Assembly (NCBI GenBank): GCA_034769895.1
Contig: CM068367.1
Span: forward strand, 708,754,885-708,818,884
Direction: 5' to 3'
Length of the DNA: 64,000 nt
DNA from: Magicicada septendecula
Taxonomy: Eukaryota > Arthropoda > Insecta > Hemiptera > Cicadidae
The notes beneath the pieces are model-generated. The model saw nothing but the letters and a program-made list of their open reading frames with translations. It did not search any database and was not told the origin of the DNA. This document shows, one piece after another, positions 21,125-33,957 of this stretch. The first letter of the stretch is position 1. Each line of letters starts with the position of its first letter. The position numbers and the translations under genes are program-made.

Positions 21125-22379
21125 AGTATTTTCTCCTTGGGATATTTCCTCCCTATCGTTCCCTACTTTGTGAGCTGGTTCACTTCAGAGAGGCACTGTA
21201 CGCTACTTTCCTCTGCTGTCCAATACTTCACACATATTTGAGTACAGAGGCAAATCATCTCTGCTCAAAAAACATATTAATCCTGCTGGAATTTTCTTCA
21301 GACAGATTAAAAAATTATTCAGAATAGTACACATTTATTACTATTTAAAAAAAATATCTTTGGGATACTTCACTTATTACTTATTATATTTCTCAGAGAT
21401 TTTAATATTCCTATCTTAGTTGTTCTTCTGACTCATTAACTGGATGTTTCTTTCATTTGATATTATGGTAGGAAGCTCTTCTATTATTACATTTTTCATC
21501 TTTTCTTATCATATAATTCTTTTGGTTATAAATTCTTTATTACCTTCTAGTTTTTTTTTTTTTTATTATAATCTGCATTATTTATAGTAGCATATCTTTA
21601 TGACATTTTTAGACTGTTTCTTCGTTCTTAAAATTCCACTTGTTCTATTTTCTAGAATTTTTATAACTGTCATTATCATAATTGATATTTAATTCATAAA
21701 TAATTTTATATTAATTCGTTTAATTACATAATTCTTTGACATTATTTTCACATTATTCCTGTCATTGTTATTATACCTTCGAGTGATGGTTTTTTATTAA
21801 TTTCATAATGAGGTCATAATTTCTCCTCATACCACTTCAAAGTTTCATTATCTCATAATTCCAAATAAGTTTTTGCACTTTATTATATTCAATCACTCAA
21901 ATCGTATTAAAGAATTTTTTCTTTTTTATTTTCTTTAGCATCATTTTATGGAAAGGTTTTTACTCTTCATATTGAACTTAGACATGATCATACTGTCCAG
22001 AATTATTTGTTTCAATTCTAAATCTGTTTCCTTTCTTCATCCCATTATGATCCTTTGTTACCATGGTCACTATTTTCTATGCTTACCATAAATATAGTAT
22101 GAAATCTCTTCTGTTTATCTCACCAAAGTGTTTTATTAATAATTGGTTGGTAAGTTGTACTTATACTTGGTTTGGAAACTTGATTTATACATAATTCAAA
22201 ATTCACTCTTCTTATATTATTCCATAAAGTTTTCTCAAATAATTTGTATGTAAGGTAGGCTTACATGTGTTTTGGCTGGTTTTATTTCTCTAAACTCTCT
22301 TGGTATTATTGTCAAAATGTTTCTCTTCAAATTAATATTTAGTAAGCTGTCCTTACTTGTTTTTGAATTTAGATGGTTT

Positions 22380-23230
22380 CTCATCTAAATTCTCTCCTTC
22401 TTTATTATTATATTATAGCCATAAAGTTTTTCTTCAATAACTTTTATGTAAGGTGGGCTTACATTTGTTTTAAAATTTGGTTGATTTTTCATTCTAATTT
22501 CTTCTTGTACATATCTTCTAAATGGTTTCATTAATAATAGTGTAGTAAGATGTACTTACTTTTTCTTTGGAATTTTTAGGATTTTAAATTCTAATTTCTT
22601 CTTATATTATTGTCGTAAAGTTTTTCTTCAAATAATTATTCATGTAATGTGGTATTACCTTATTTTTGAATTTTGTGGATTGTTATATTATAGCCATAAA
22701 GTTTTTCTTCAAATACTTGTATGTAATGTGGTATTACCTTATTTTTGAATTTTGTGGATTTTAAATTCTTCTTGTTACATTCTTCTAAATGGTTTCATTA
22801 ATAATAGTGTAGTAAGATGTACTTACTTTTTCTTTGGAATTTTTAGGATTTTATTCAAATTCTTCTTATTATATCATAGCCATAAGTTTTTCTTCAAATA
22901 TTTGTATGTAATGTGGTATTACCTTATTTTTGAATTTTGTGGATTTTAAATTCTTCTTGTTACATTCTTCTAAATGGTTTCATTAATAATAGTGTAGTAA
23001 GATGTACTTACTTTTTCTTTGGAATTTTTAGGATTTTAAATTCTTCTTATTATATTATAGCCATAAGTTTTTCTTCAAATATTTGTATGTAATGTGGTAT
23101 TACCTTATTTTTGAATTTTGTGGTTTTTATATTATAGCCATAAAGTTTTTCTTCAAATACTTGTATGTAATGTAGTATTACCTTATTTTTGAATTTTGTG
23201 GATTTTATTCTAAACTTTTTCTCTTCTCTT
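22380..23230. repeat. Minisatellite in internal region 1
   Basis: Intermingled units such as ATGTGGTATTACCTTATTTT, TAGCCATAAGTTTTTCTTCA and GTAGTAAGATGTACTTAC recur several times. A 67-codon minus ORF (23050-23253) reads two copies of a peptide containing FKNKVI(L/P)HYIQ(V/I)FEEKL. It is regarded as a by-product of the repeat, although its Lys-rich composition is not unlike the upstream protein. Confidence 0.65.
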
Positions 23231-23598
23231 CCATTTCTCATTACATTTTTCATAAATAATTGTAATAGTTTTCATAATTATATGGTAAACATATCATATT
23301 AGTTTCATAAATATTTTATGACTCTTTTCTTGTCTTTATTCAAACTTATTTCTTATTATTATTTTTCCTTAATACCCAGGTGGATGCTTTTTATTATAGT
23401 GCATTGTTGCTCATATTTCCTTTATAAGGTGCAGTTTCTTAATTAATTTATTTCTTAAATTCCCATTTTGGTTCTTTGTCCCTTCTTCGTCTCATTTTTC
23501 TTGAGTGGTATTTACTTTCATCTTCTTTGTGGTGGGTTTTTGCCGTTGTCAGTTATCATGACATCAGTCCCTTTTAATGGAGGTGTATGGTTTTTGAT

Positions 23599-25500
23599 TT
23601 AACCATAGTCTGTCATTTCGGTTGCTCTCATGGTCCGGATGACCATAGTCTTCATACTTGTTCCGGTACCAGTGACATTTTTATCCTTCGCCTTATATCT
23701 CATTCTTCTAGCCGTTATTCCTTTGTTGGCTACAAAGCTTATGTTGTTCCCCTTATCATATTGTCTTATATACCAATATGTCTCAGGTCCATATGCTGTA
23801 TGACCTAAAAAATATCTGTGAGGTTCTTCATCTGGTTTATCAATTATTTGCTTCTCTGAAGCCCCATAATCTGGTTCACCATCATGTATCCATCCTGAAG
23901 GTATACATTTTTGTGTCATTGTACACTGGAACTGTCCTGGATGGCGCACTAATGGAACACACTCTGGTGATTCACCAGTGCCATCATCACAGTCTGATAA
24001 GATGTTATATTTCCATCTTCCTGGAATACACTGTCCAGTCCAGCGCTGAAACTGATCTGGTCCACATGTTGTATTCCGTTTACCTCTGGTCCTTTCCCAG
24101 TAGTAGACTACTGTCTGTTGGTACATTATTTCTGAGATTACTTTTAATCTCCTTCCGTAATTTCTGGAATTCCTGATTTCTTCATGGTCGGTAATTGGAA
24201 TATTATTGACATCCATTAAACCATGGTTCATCATTTCTATTTCTTCCTTGGTTTTCTTTAATTTCCTTGGAAGTGTTTTCCTCCTTTCCCTTGGTTCCAC
24301 TTCCATATCTTTAGTATTTTCTGTATTCCCATTAGTTTTCTTCTCAGGTAATACTACAACTGGATCCTCTGTTTTGTCATTTGGTATTTCTTCTGGTTCA
24401 AGTTTGCTATCATATTTTATTTCTTTGGTCCTTTCCTCTTCTTCTCTTTTTAATCTGTCCTCTCTCAGTTCCTTATTCATCTCTATCTCCTCCTGGCTCT
24501 GACGCACCTGTCCGGTTATATTCGACATAGCGGCTTCCACACCGTCGCATCTTTCTGTTACTTGGGTCCTCACTTTATTTACTTCTTCCAAGGCAAATTT
24601 CTTGGTCTCCTCCATTTTTGTTTTCTGTTGTTCTTGGACCTGAGTAATCTCCTTTGTTATTACTTCCCGGACTTCCAGCACTTCGTTTTCTGTTTGACGA
24701 CATCTTTCGTCTACTTCTCGGATCTGCTGGTTAACAACCACAACTTCCTGTTCTAACTTCTTTACGATTGATTTCTTTGTATCGGTTATCTTTTTATTTA
24801 TCTCCTCCTTGACTAACTCAATCCTCTCGTCTAACTTATTCATGTTCTCTTGGTTAACTTTCCTCAGTTCTTCTCTCAACCTTTGATTATTCTCATCCAT
24901 CTTCTCCTCCATTTTCTGATTATTTTCCTCCAATTGTTCCCTCAGTTGTTGATTGTCGCTTTCCATTTTCCTACTTGTTTCCTCCATTTTCTTCTCCATC
25001 TTCTTACTCAAGGATTGGTTGTCCCTTTTCAGGTCTTCCATTTTCTTATTCAAAGATTGGTTGTTTTCCTCCATCTTCTCTTCTAAATTCTTACTGGTTT
25101 CTTCGATCTTCTTATTAGTATTTTCTATCTTATGGCCCAATTCTTCCTTAGTGGATTTGTTGTCTTCCTTCAAATCTTCCTTTATGGAATCCAGTTTGTT
25201 ATTCAAGTCTTCACTCAACTTCTTATTATTCTCGTCCATTCTCTCTTCCATTTTCATGAACATTTCCATTAATCTGTCCATTTTACTTTCTTTTGTTTTA
25301 GATTTCTCCTTCTCTGGGACATTGACTTCCACTGTCTGCGTTGGTACTTCTAGTTGTTCCTCTGGTGGTTCAGGTTGTTTATGTTCCACCGGGGGTAGTG
25401 ATTCTTCCCGATCCTCCACGGGTGTTGCCTCCTTATCCCCCATGTCAACCTCCTTTTCGGCCTCTGCCGCCCTCTTTTTCGAAGTAGCTCGTCTTTGCAT
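23599..25500 (-). CDS. 633-aa coiled-coil protein with degenerate LDLa modules, copy 1
   Basis: Single uninterrupted ORF; the ATG at 25500 is preceded by AAAA and lies about 55 bp from the primer-binding-like site, the position of a retrotransposon Gag start. Residues 1-70 are acidic and Pro-rich. Residues about 70-365 are an almost continuous Lys/Glu/Asn/Gln coiled coil with repeats like KKMEEN(N/D)Q. Residues 366-450 are a charged linker. Residues 479-514 match an LDL-receptor class A module with CIPGRW and DCDDGTGESPEC, but the second and fourth Cys are Arg486 and Tyr498. A second, more degraded module is at 523-550 (FQCTMTQKCIPSGW...DGEPDYGASE). No signal peptide, zinc knuckle, protease or polymerase. 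Family knowledge: LDLa modules bind calcium and normally need three disulfides, so these are unlikely to fold classically. Role unknown; Gag-like or captured host sequence. Confidence 0.75.
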   Translation of the reverse strand: MQRRATSKKRAAEAEKEVDMGDKEATPVEDREESLPPVEHKQPEPPEEQLEVPTQTVEVNVPEKEKSKTKESKMDRLMEMFMKMEERMDENNKKLSEDLNNKLDSIKEDLKEDNKSTKEELGHKIENTNKKIEETSKNLEEKMEENNQSLNKKMEDLKRDNQSLSKKMEKKMEETSRKMESDNQQLREQLEENNQKMEEKMDENNQRLREELRKVNQENMNKLDERIELVKEEINKKITDTKKSIVKKLEQEVVVVNQQIREVDERCRQTENEVLEVREVITKEITQVQEQQKTKMEETKKFALEEVNKVRTQVTERCDGVEAAMSNITGQVRQSQEEIEMNKELREDRLKREEEERTKEIKYDSKLEPEEIPNDKTEDPVVVLPEKKTNGNTENTKDMEVEPRERRKTLPRKLKKTKEEIEMMNHGLMDVNNIPITDHEEIRNSRNYGRRLKVISEIMYQQTVVYYWERTRGKRNTTCGPDQFQRWTGQCIPGRWKYNILSDCDDGTGESPECVPLVRHPGQFQCTMTQKCIPSGWIHDGEPDYGASEKQIIDKPDEEPHRYFLGHTAYGPETYWYIRQYDKGNNISFVANKGITARRMRYKAKDKNVTGTGTSMKTMVIRTMRATEMTDYG

Positions 25501-25547
25501 TTTTCTGGTATCTATTAATTAATCGCTGCCAGGCTTATCTTATCAAG

Positions 25548-25566
25548 CCCTCTAAGTTGGACGCCA
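25548..25566 (-). promoter_or_regulatory. Primer-binding-site-like sequence, internal region 1
   Basis: Minus strand TGGCGTCCAACTTAGAGGG begins 3 bp after the LTR end TTACA. TGG followed by a tRNA-3'-end-like sequence in this place is the hallmark of a primer-binding site. TGGCGTCCAAC is one base from the TGGCGCCCAAC of tRNA-Lys-primed elements; the tRNA identity is inference. Confidence 0.65.
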
Positions 25567-25569
25567 CTT

Positions 25570-28500
25570 TGTAAGCGGACCTCTGTATGCCGGTCGTTAC
25601 AAAAGATAAAAATTTGATAGAAAATTTTATAAAATAATAAAATTTTCAAATAGTAAATGATTTTGTTTATGTTTATTAAGAGGTGTGTATAAGATATAAA
25701 TCTGTTTTATAAGGTTCTTGTAAAAATTTTAATAACAGGTAGGTATTAATTGACCGTTGAGCACTTCTTGAAGATTTGAACCAAGTCTGGAGTTAAATAG
25801 ATTAACTCCAGTTAATAATCGATTGGTGACTTTTCTGGCTGGTCCAATATCTCGTTCAAATAAAATATTTTCTTCTTACTTAAGTCCTTCAGCCTTAATA
25901 AATACCCTTAAATTAACCTGTGAAATAAGTAACAGATAAGAAATAATGGAAATATAAAGATTTATTGACAATTTATATAAATAATCGATTTTTTATCGAT
26001 GGAGAGCAATTATCGACTCTGTCTCGGGAATTATCGATTGTGTCATACAGAACAAAATTTATGATATTTAATATATTAAAAGACAGGTTCTTTGAGCGAT
26101 TAAAATTAATAGTCAGAGAAGGGTGACGAGAAAGTATAACATTAACAATTAACACAAATACAATAATTATTATTCAATAAAATTTAAATAGTTCCAATAA
26201 GTAATGTGTATGTATGTTGTCAAACCAATATGCAGACGATGACGTCACTGCTGGAAGATAAAGAAGGCAGGCTTGAATTTCAAAATGGCCGCTACTAGAT
26301 ATGGCGAGTTCACTGCAAAATCTGCATGTCCGAAAATCACGACAAAATTACCTTCGTGAATGTCTGAAATCTTCCCGCACTGGTGTAATATGTCTGTTAA
26401 GTTATTTGGTGTATTCTGACGAAGTGTTCTGTGTAAACTTGTGTTGGTTAGTTTATTTTGTATGTGTTCACTTCTTTGAGTTAACGTTCTCAAGATATGG
26501 TTATGATTTGTAGAGTGAATTGGTTTAAATATAAGGTTTTACTGTTTTCTGTCACTCGTATCATGAAGTTAGATGTTTGTTTTCACTATTGTCGTGAACG
26601 TATTGATAGCTTTAGTTTTAAAAAGTGTCTAATTCGTCTAACTCTCGTTTCACTTATTTTAATGGCTAAACGCTAGTACCATTTTCGACTCGATTTAAAG
26701 AACGTTTTGTCACACAACTATTCAGCTTGATATTCAACAAAAGACTAATTAACTTGGTCATAAATCTGGCCCAGTTAATCTTTGAAAAAGTATTGTTAAC
26801 ATATTTCGATTTCCCATACACATGATAAAATATTACATTATATATGGAATTTATCTATTTTATTCATCACTTTTATGAATTATGAACCTTATTATTGGTT
26901 TAATCATCTCATTCCCTTTAAATTGATGTATTATAGTCCATAACTGTAGACATTTTGTGGAAATTAACAAATTTTGTTCACTTTTTGGAAATATAGGCTC
27001 AAAATTGGATTTCCGTCTTTATACGAATTTCCTCCATTTTAAATATTATTAATACTATTATAATAAATTTTAATTAGTCATATTCCTTTTCCTTTCCTTA
27101 AATACATATAAATTAAACCTTTGCACTGGTTTTTTGTGTTAATCTGTAAATTTGACATTGCTCTTTAAAATTAATTAATTTATATATTTTGAAAATTTAC
27201 AATATGTTAAGGTATATTTCCTTATTATCATTTTAACTCATAGGATCATTCCTATTAGTGATTAACTGAGTTATCTTATATAAATCTCGCTAGTTTATAG
27301 GATTTATAAGTGAATTATACTGGTTTATATTGTTTCTGTGAATTCACCAAATGGCCTAGATTTTAGAATTTTATATTTCTGTCTTTCTCAAATAAATTTA
27401 AACTTAATTCCTCCTCTGACTTTACATAATTACAATTATATGAAATTAACATGGTTTATAACTTATTGTGTGGTGTAGTAGTTAATTAACACTACGGTTA
27501 TTAAAATAAATAATTATGAACATTGTTTAGCAATCTGCACAATTGAACATATTGCAGACATGATTTGAACATATATCTTTTAACTATTTTTGAGTTAACA
27601 TAGCATACCTCTTGGAACATTATTAATGGTATGTAGGCTATTATTTAGCAAACATAATTCTTTTTAAAACACATAACATAACTCTTATTTTCTAATAACT
27701 CTTACAAATACATTTCACTAACACATTGATTTTAGGACTGTGAATAAACAGTCTATTTAAACATTTTACACTTATTAATATTATATTAATGCCAGTCCTT
27801 TCTGGTCTAAACCATTATTATTTGTGATCCCCTACATCAGTAAACATGAACTCCTATACTCTATTTATTATCATTTTTTACAAATGTCTTGTAAATACAG
27901 ATTTACATTAAAATAATAAAATACTGGAAAGCTTCCATTTTATTATTTTATTATGCTGTTTATTATTAGATATGAAAGTTGTGATATAGCATACTGATAA
28001 GTTATAGTATCACCAACTTTAAGTTTATTGCATTTCTAAAAAACACTTACACAAATTCACTTTCACTGTTGGTTCTGATATTTCGAGTCTTATTATCTCA
28101 GACCAGACCTTTAGTAATCATGGACTGTTAAGACTAGTTTATTTTTTTTATTACACAATAGCTTTAGTCGGATCACTTCTTATAACGCTATACAGCACTT
28201 TAGTTTTCTCAATAATTACATTTTTATAGGATTTTGGGTATGTTATACTTTCTTTTGCATAGTTTTTGTGGGTTTGGGGTTGATAGTAGTTTATATAATA
28301 ATAGGTTTTACAACGGTGTTTCTTTCATACTATTTCTTCCTCTCCTCCTGTCTTCTTTCTTGTCCTTCTTCGTATCTTCCTTCTGGTCTTCCTTCTTGTC
28401 CTTCTTCTAGTCTTCATTCTTGTCGCTCTTCTAGTCTTCATTCTTGTCCCTCTTCTTGTCTTCATTCTTCTGGTTTTCTTGTCTTCCTTCTTCATTCTTG

Positions 28501-31265
28501 GGTAAACCAAGGTACTTGGTGTTATCTCGACTGAGGTTTAGTTTGGAGCATTTAACTTATTCACTGATACTGACTTTATTCTTCTCTACAGGTTTCAGGG
28601 TATTGTTTTCTTCCTGTTCACAAACTTTATTCTTCCCTCTTCTTGTTTTTTGGGGTATTTTGGTATTCACCACTCTTTAATTGAGTCTCTTTTTTCTTGA
28701 TATGGTCTTATATAACTGGTTTACTGCTGTACTGCTCCTAGCTTCCTGGGTAAATTACTGATATTATTCTATGAGTTGCTTCGATACTTTCTTTGGTTTT
28801 TTAAACAGTGGTTTTTATATATAATGTAATGAGGATTTTTATTTTATCGTGGTTCATTCCTTTGATTCTTTTAAATGTCATTCAATATTATTATAATATT
28901 TGTTGGTGTAATTAAACTTTATGATTTCATATGACTTAAGATGTAGTGGATTTTCTGTCACGCTACAGAATGCCCTTCTCCAGAAGTAATTTTTTCAGAC
29001 TATACTTGCTTTGTCTGAAACAATTGCTTATGATAATTATTCTAGGTCTGTTACTATTTTGGACTTCCTTCCATTTCAACATTTTCTTATTTACATTTGA
29101 GTTTATATCATTCCCACTTGATCTTCCTTGATAGTAATAGTCATCTGAGTTTCATATTTATTATTTCATTTTCATATTTCTTCTTGTGATATAGCATACT
29201 GATAAGTTAGTATCACCAACTTTAAGTTTATTGCATTTCTAAAAAACACTTACACAAATTCACTTTCACTGTTGGTTCTGATATTTTGAGTCTTATTATC
29301 TCAGACCAGACCTTTAGTAATCATGGACTGTTAAGACTAGTTTATTTTCTTTATTACACAATAGCTTTAGTCGGTTCACTTCTTATAACGCTATACAGCA
29401 CTTTAGTTTTCTCAGTAATTACATTTTTATAGGATTTTGGGTATGTTATACTTTCTTTTGCATAGTTTTTGTGGGTTTGGGGTTGATAGTAGTTTATATA
29501 ATAATAGGTTTTACAACGGTGTTTCTTTCATACTATTTCTTCCTCTCCTCCTGTCTTCTTTCTTGTCCTTCTTCGTATCTTCCTTCTGGTCTTCCTTCTT
29601 GTCCTTCTTCTAGTCTTCATTCTTGTCCCTCTTCTAGTCTTCATTCTTGTCCCTCTTCTTGTCTTCATTCTTCTGGTTTTCTTGTCTTCCTTCTTCATTC
29701 TTGGGTAAACCAAGGTACTTGGTGTTATCTCGACTGAGGTTTAGTTTGGAGCATTTAACTTATTCACTGATACTGACTTTATTCTTCTCTACAGGTTTCA
29801 GGGTATTGTTTTCTTCCTGTTCACAAACTTTATTCTTCCCTCTTCTTGTTTTTTGGGGTATTTTGGTATTCACCACTCTTTAATTGAGTCTCTTTTTTCT
29901 TGATATGGTCTTATATAACTGGTTTACTGCTGTACTGCTCCTAGCTTCCTGGGTAAATTACTGATATTATTCTATGAGATGCTTCGATACTTTCTTTGGT
30001 TTTTTAAACAGTGGTTTTTATATATAATGTAATGAGGATTTTTATTTTATCGTGGTTCATTCCTTTGATTCTTTTAAATGTCATTCAATATTATTATAAT
30101 ATTTGTTGGTGTAATTAAACTTTATGATTTCATATGACTTAAGATGTAGTGGATTTTCTGTCACGCTACAGAATGCCCTTCTCCAGAAGTAATTTTTTCA
30201 GACTATACTTGCTTTGTCTGAAACAATTGCTTATGATAATTATTCTAGGTCTGTTACTATTTTGGACTTCCTTCCATTTCAACATTTTCTTATTTACATT
30301 TGAGTTTATATCATTCCCACTTGATCTTCCTTGATAGTAATAGTCATCTGAGTTTCATATTTATTATTTCATTTTCATATTTCTTCTTGTGATATAGCAT
30401 ACTGATAAGTTAGTATCACCAACTTTAAGTTTATTGCATTTCTAAAAAACACTTACACAAATTCACTTTCACTGTTGGTTCTGATATTTTGAGTCTTATT
30501 ATCTCAGACCAGACCTTTAGTAATCATGGACTGTTAAGACTAGTTTATTTTCTTTATTACACAATAGCTTTAGTCGGTTCACTTCTTATAACGCTATACA
30601 GCACTTTAGTTTTCTCAGTAATTACATTTTTATAGGATTTTGGGTATGTTATACTTTCTTTTGCATAGTTTTTGTGGGTTTGGGGTTGATAGTAGTTTAT
30701 ATAATAATAGGTTTTACAACGGTGTTTCTTTCATACTATTTCTTCCTCTCCTCCTGTCTTCTTTCTTGTCCTTCTTCGTATCTTCCTTCTGGTCTTCCTT
30801 CTTCATTCTTGGGTAAACCAAGGTACTTGGTGTTATCTCGACTGATGTTTAGTTTGGAGCATCTAATTTATTCACTGGTACTGACCTTGTTCTTCTCTAA
30901 AGGTTTCAGGGTATTGTTTTCTTCCTGATCACAAACTTTATTCTTCCCTCTTCTTGTTTTTGGGGTATTTTGGTATTCACCACTCTTAAACTGAGTCTCT
31001 TTCTTCTTGATCTGGTGTTATTTATTTTGTTTACTGCTCCTAGCTTCCTGGGTAAATTACAGATATTATAATATGAGTTGCTTTTGATACTTTCTTTGAT
31101 ATTTAAACAGTGGTTTTTATATAATGTAATGAGGATTTTTATTTCATCGTGGTTCATTCCTTTGATTTATTTAAATCTCTTTCAATATTATTTTAACATT
31201 TGTGGTGTAATTAAACTTTATGATTTATATGACTTAATAAGTAGTGGATTTTCTGTCACGCTACA
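25570..31265 (-). repeat. LTR 2 (5696 bp, shared between units)
   Basis: Same termini as the other LTRs, but 1.2 kb longer because the internal tandem duplication is present three times. TGACGTCA is at 26240-26247. It serves as 3' LTR of the middle unit and 5' LTR of internal region 1. Confidence 0.8.
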
Positions 31266-31483
31266 GAATGCCCTTCTCCAGAAGTAATTTTTTCAGACTA
31301 TACTTGCTTTGTTTGAAACAATTGCTTATGATAATTATTCTAGGTTTGTTAAAATCTTGGACTTCCTTCCATTTTAAAATTTTCTTATTTATATTTGAGT
31401 TTATATCATTCTCACTTGATCTTCCTTGATAGTAATAGTCATCTGAGTTTCATATTTATTATTTCATTTTCATATTTCTTCTT
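27979..31483. repeat. Tandem duplication spanning the LTR start (3 copies, LTR 2)
   Basis: Copies begin near 27979, 29184 and 30387. The first two are nearly identical, including the minisatellite, and the third is the short version. LTR-start sites with purine flank recur in each. Confidence 0.75.
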
Positions 31484-32739
31484 AGTATTTTCTCCTTGGG
31501 ATATTTCCTCCCTATCGTTCCCTACTTTGTGAGCTGGTTCACTTCAGAGAGGCACTGTACGCTACTTTCCTCTGCTGTCCAATACTTCACACATATTTGA
31601 GTACAGAGGCAAATCATCTCTGCTCAAAAAACATATTAATCCTGCTGGAATTTTCTTCAGACAGATTAAAAAATTATTCAGAATAGTACACATTTATTAC
31701 TATTTAAAAAAAATATCTTTAGGATACTTCACTTATTACTTATTATATTTCTCAGAGATTTTAATATTCCTATCTTAGTTGTTCTTCTGACTCATTAACT
31801 GGATGTTTCTTTCATTTGATATTATGGTAGGAAGCTCTTCTATTATTACATTTTTCATCTTTTCTTATCATATAATTCTTTTGGTTATAAATTCTTTATT
31901 ACCTTCTAGTTTTTTTTTTTTTTATTATAATCTGCATTATTTATAGTAGCATATCTTTATGACATTTTTAGACTGTTTCTTCATTCTTAAAATTCCACTT
32001 GTTCTATTTTCTAGAATTTTTATAACTGTCATTATCATAATTGATATTTAATTCATAAATAATTTTATATTAATTCGTTTAATTACATAATTCTTTGACA
32101 TTATTTTCACATTATTCCTGTCATTGTTATTATACCTTCGAATGATGGTTTTTTATTAATTTCATAATGAGGTCATAATTTCTCCTCATACCACTTCAAA
32201 GTTTCATTATCTCATAATTCCAAATAAGTTTTTGCACTTTATTATATTCAATCACTCAAATCGTATTAAAGAATTTTTTCTTTTTTATTTTCTTTAGCAT
32301 CATTTTATGGAAAGGTTTTTACTCTTCATATTGAACTTAGACATGATCATACTGTCCAGAATTATTTGTTTCAATTCTAAATCTGTTTCCTTTCTTCATC
32401 CCATTATGATCCTTTGTTACCATGGTAACTATTTTCTATGCTTACCATAAATATAGTATGAAATCTCTTCTGTTTATCTCACCAAAGTGTTTTATTAATA
32501 ATTGGTTGGTAAGTTGTACTTATACTTGGTTTGGAAACTTGATTTATACATAATTCAAAATTCACTCTTCTTATATTATTCCATAAAGTTTTCTCAAATA
32601 ATTTGTATGTAAGGTAGGCTTACATGTGTTTTGGCTGGTTTTATTTCTCTAAACTCTCTTGGTATTATTGTCAAAATGTTTCTCTTCAAATTAATATTTA
32701 GTAAGCTGTCCTTACTTGTTTTTGAATTTAGATGGTTTC

Positions 32740-33590
32740 TCATCTAAATTCTCTCCTTCTTTATTATTATATTATAGCCATAAAGTTTTTCTTCAATAAC
32801 TTTTATGTAAGGTGGGCTTACATTTGTTTTAAAATTTGGTTGATTTTTCATTCTAATTTCTTCTTGTACATATCTTCTAAATGGTTTCGTTAATAATAGT
32901 GTAGTAAGATGTACTTACTTTTTCTTTGGAATTTTTAGGATTTTAAATTCTAATTTCTTCTTATATTATTGTCGTAAAGTTTTTCTTCAAATAATTATTC
33001 ATGTAATGTGGTATTACCTTATTTTTGAATTTTGTGGATTATTATATTATAGCCATAAAGTTTTTCTTCAAATACTTGTATGTAATGTGGTATTACCTTA
33101 TTTTTGAATTTTGTGGATTTTAAATTCTTCTTGTTACATTCTTCTAAATGGTTTCATTAATAATAGTGTAGTAAGATGTACTTACTTTTTCTTTGGAATT
33201 TTTAGGATTTTATTCAAATTCTTCTTATTATATCATAGCCATAAGTTTTTCTTCATATATTTGTATGTAATGTGGTATTACCTTATTTTTGAATTTTGTG
33301 GATTTTAAATTCTTCTTGTTACATTCTTCTAAATGGTTTCATTAATAATAGTGTAGTAAGATGTACTTACTTTTTCTTTGGAATTTTTAGGATTTTAAAT
33401 TCTTCTTATTATATTATAGCCATAAGTTTTTCTTCAAATATTTGTAAGTAATGTGGTATTACCTTATTTTTGAATTTTGTGGATTTTATATTATAGCCAT
33501 AAAGTTTTTCTTCAAATACTTGTATGTAATGTAGTATTACCTTATTTTTGAATTTTGTGGATTTTATTCTAAACTTTTTCTCTTCTCTTC
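32740..33590. repeat. Minisatellite in internal region 2
   Basis: Same unit order as internal region 1 with few base changes (for example TATTTGTAAGTAATG for TATTTGTATGTAATG). Confidence 0.65.
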
Positions 33591-33957
33591 CATTTCTCAT
33601 TACATTTTTCATAAATAATTGTAATAGTTTTCATAATTATATGGTAAACATATCATATTAGTTTCATAAATATTTTATGACTCTTTTCTTGTCTTTATTC
33701 AAACTTATTTCTTATTATTATTTTTCCTTTATACCCAGGTGGATGCTTTTTATTATAGTGCATTGTTGCTCATATTTCCTTTATAAGGTGTAGTTTCTTA
33801 ATTAATTTATTTCTTAAATTCCTATTTTGGTTCTTTGTCCCTTCTTCGTCTCATTTTTCTTCAGTGGTATTTACTTTCATCTTCTTTGTGGTGGGTTTTT
33901 GCCGTTGTCAGTTATCATGACATCAGTCCCTTTTAATGGAGGTGTATGGTTTTTGAT

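Noticed and set aside
23587..25522. Long plus-strand ORFs opposite the 633-codon ORF (for example 24953-25522, 23778-24176)
   Set aside because: They are antisense shadows of the Lys/Glu-rich coding strand, giving Ser/Phe/Leu-rich nonsense; the same pattern recurs in all three copies.
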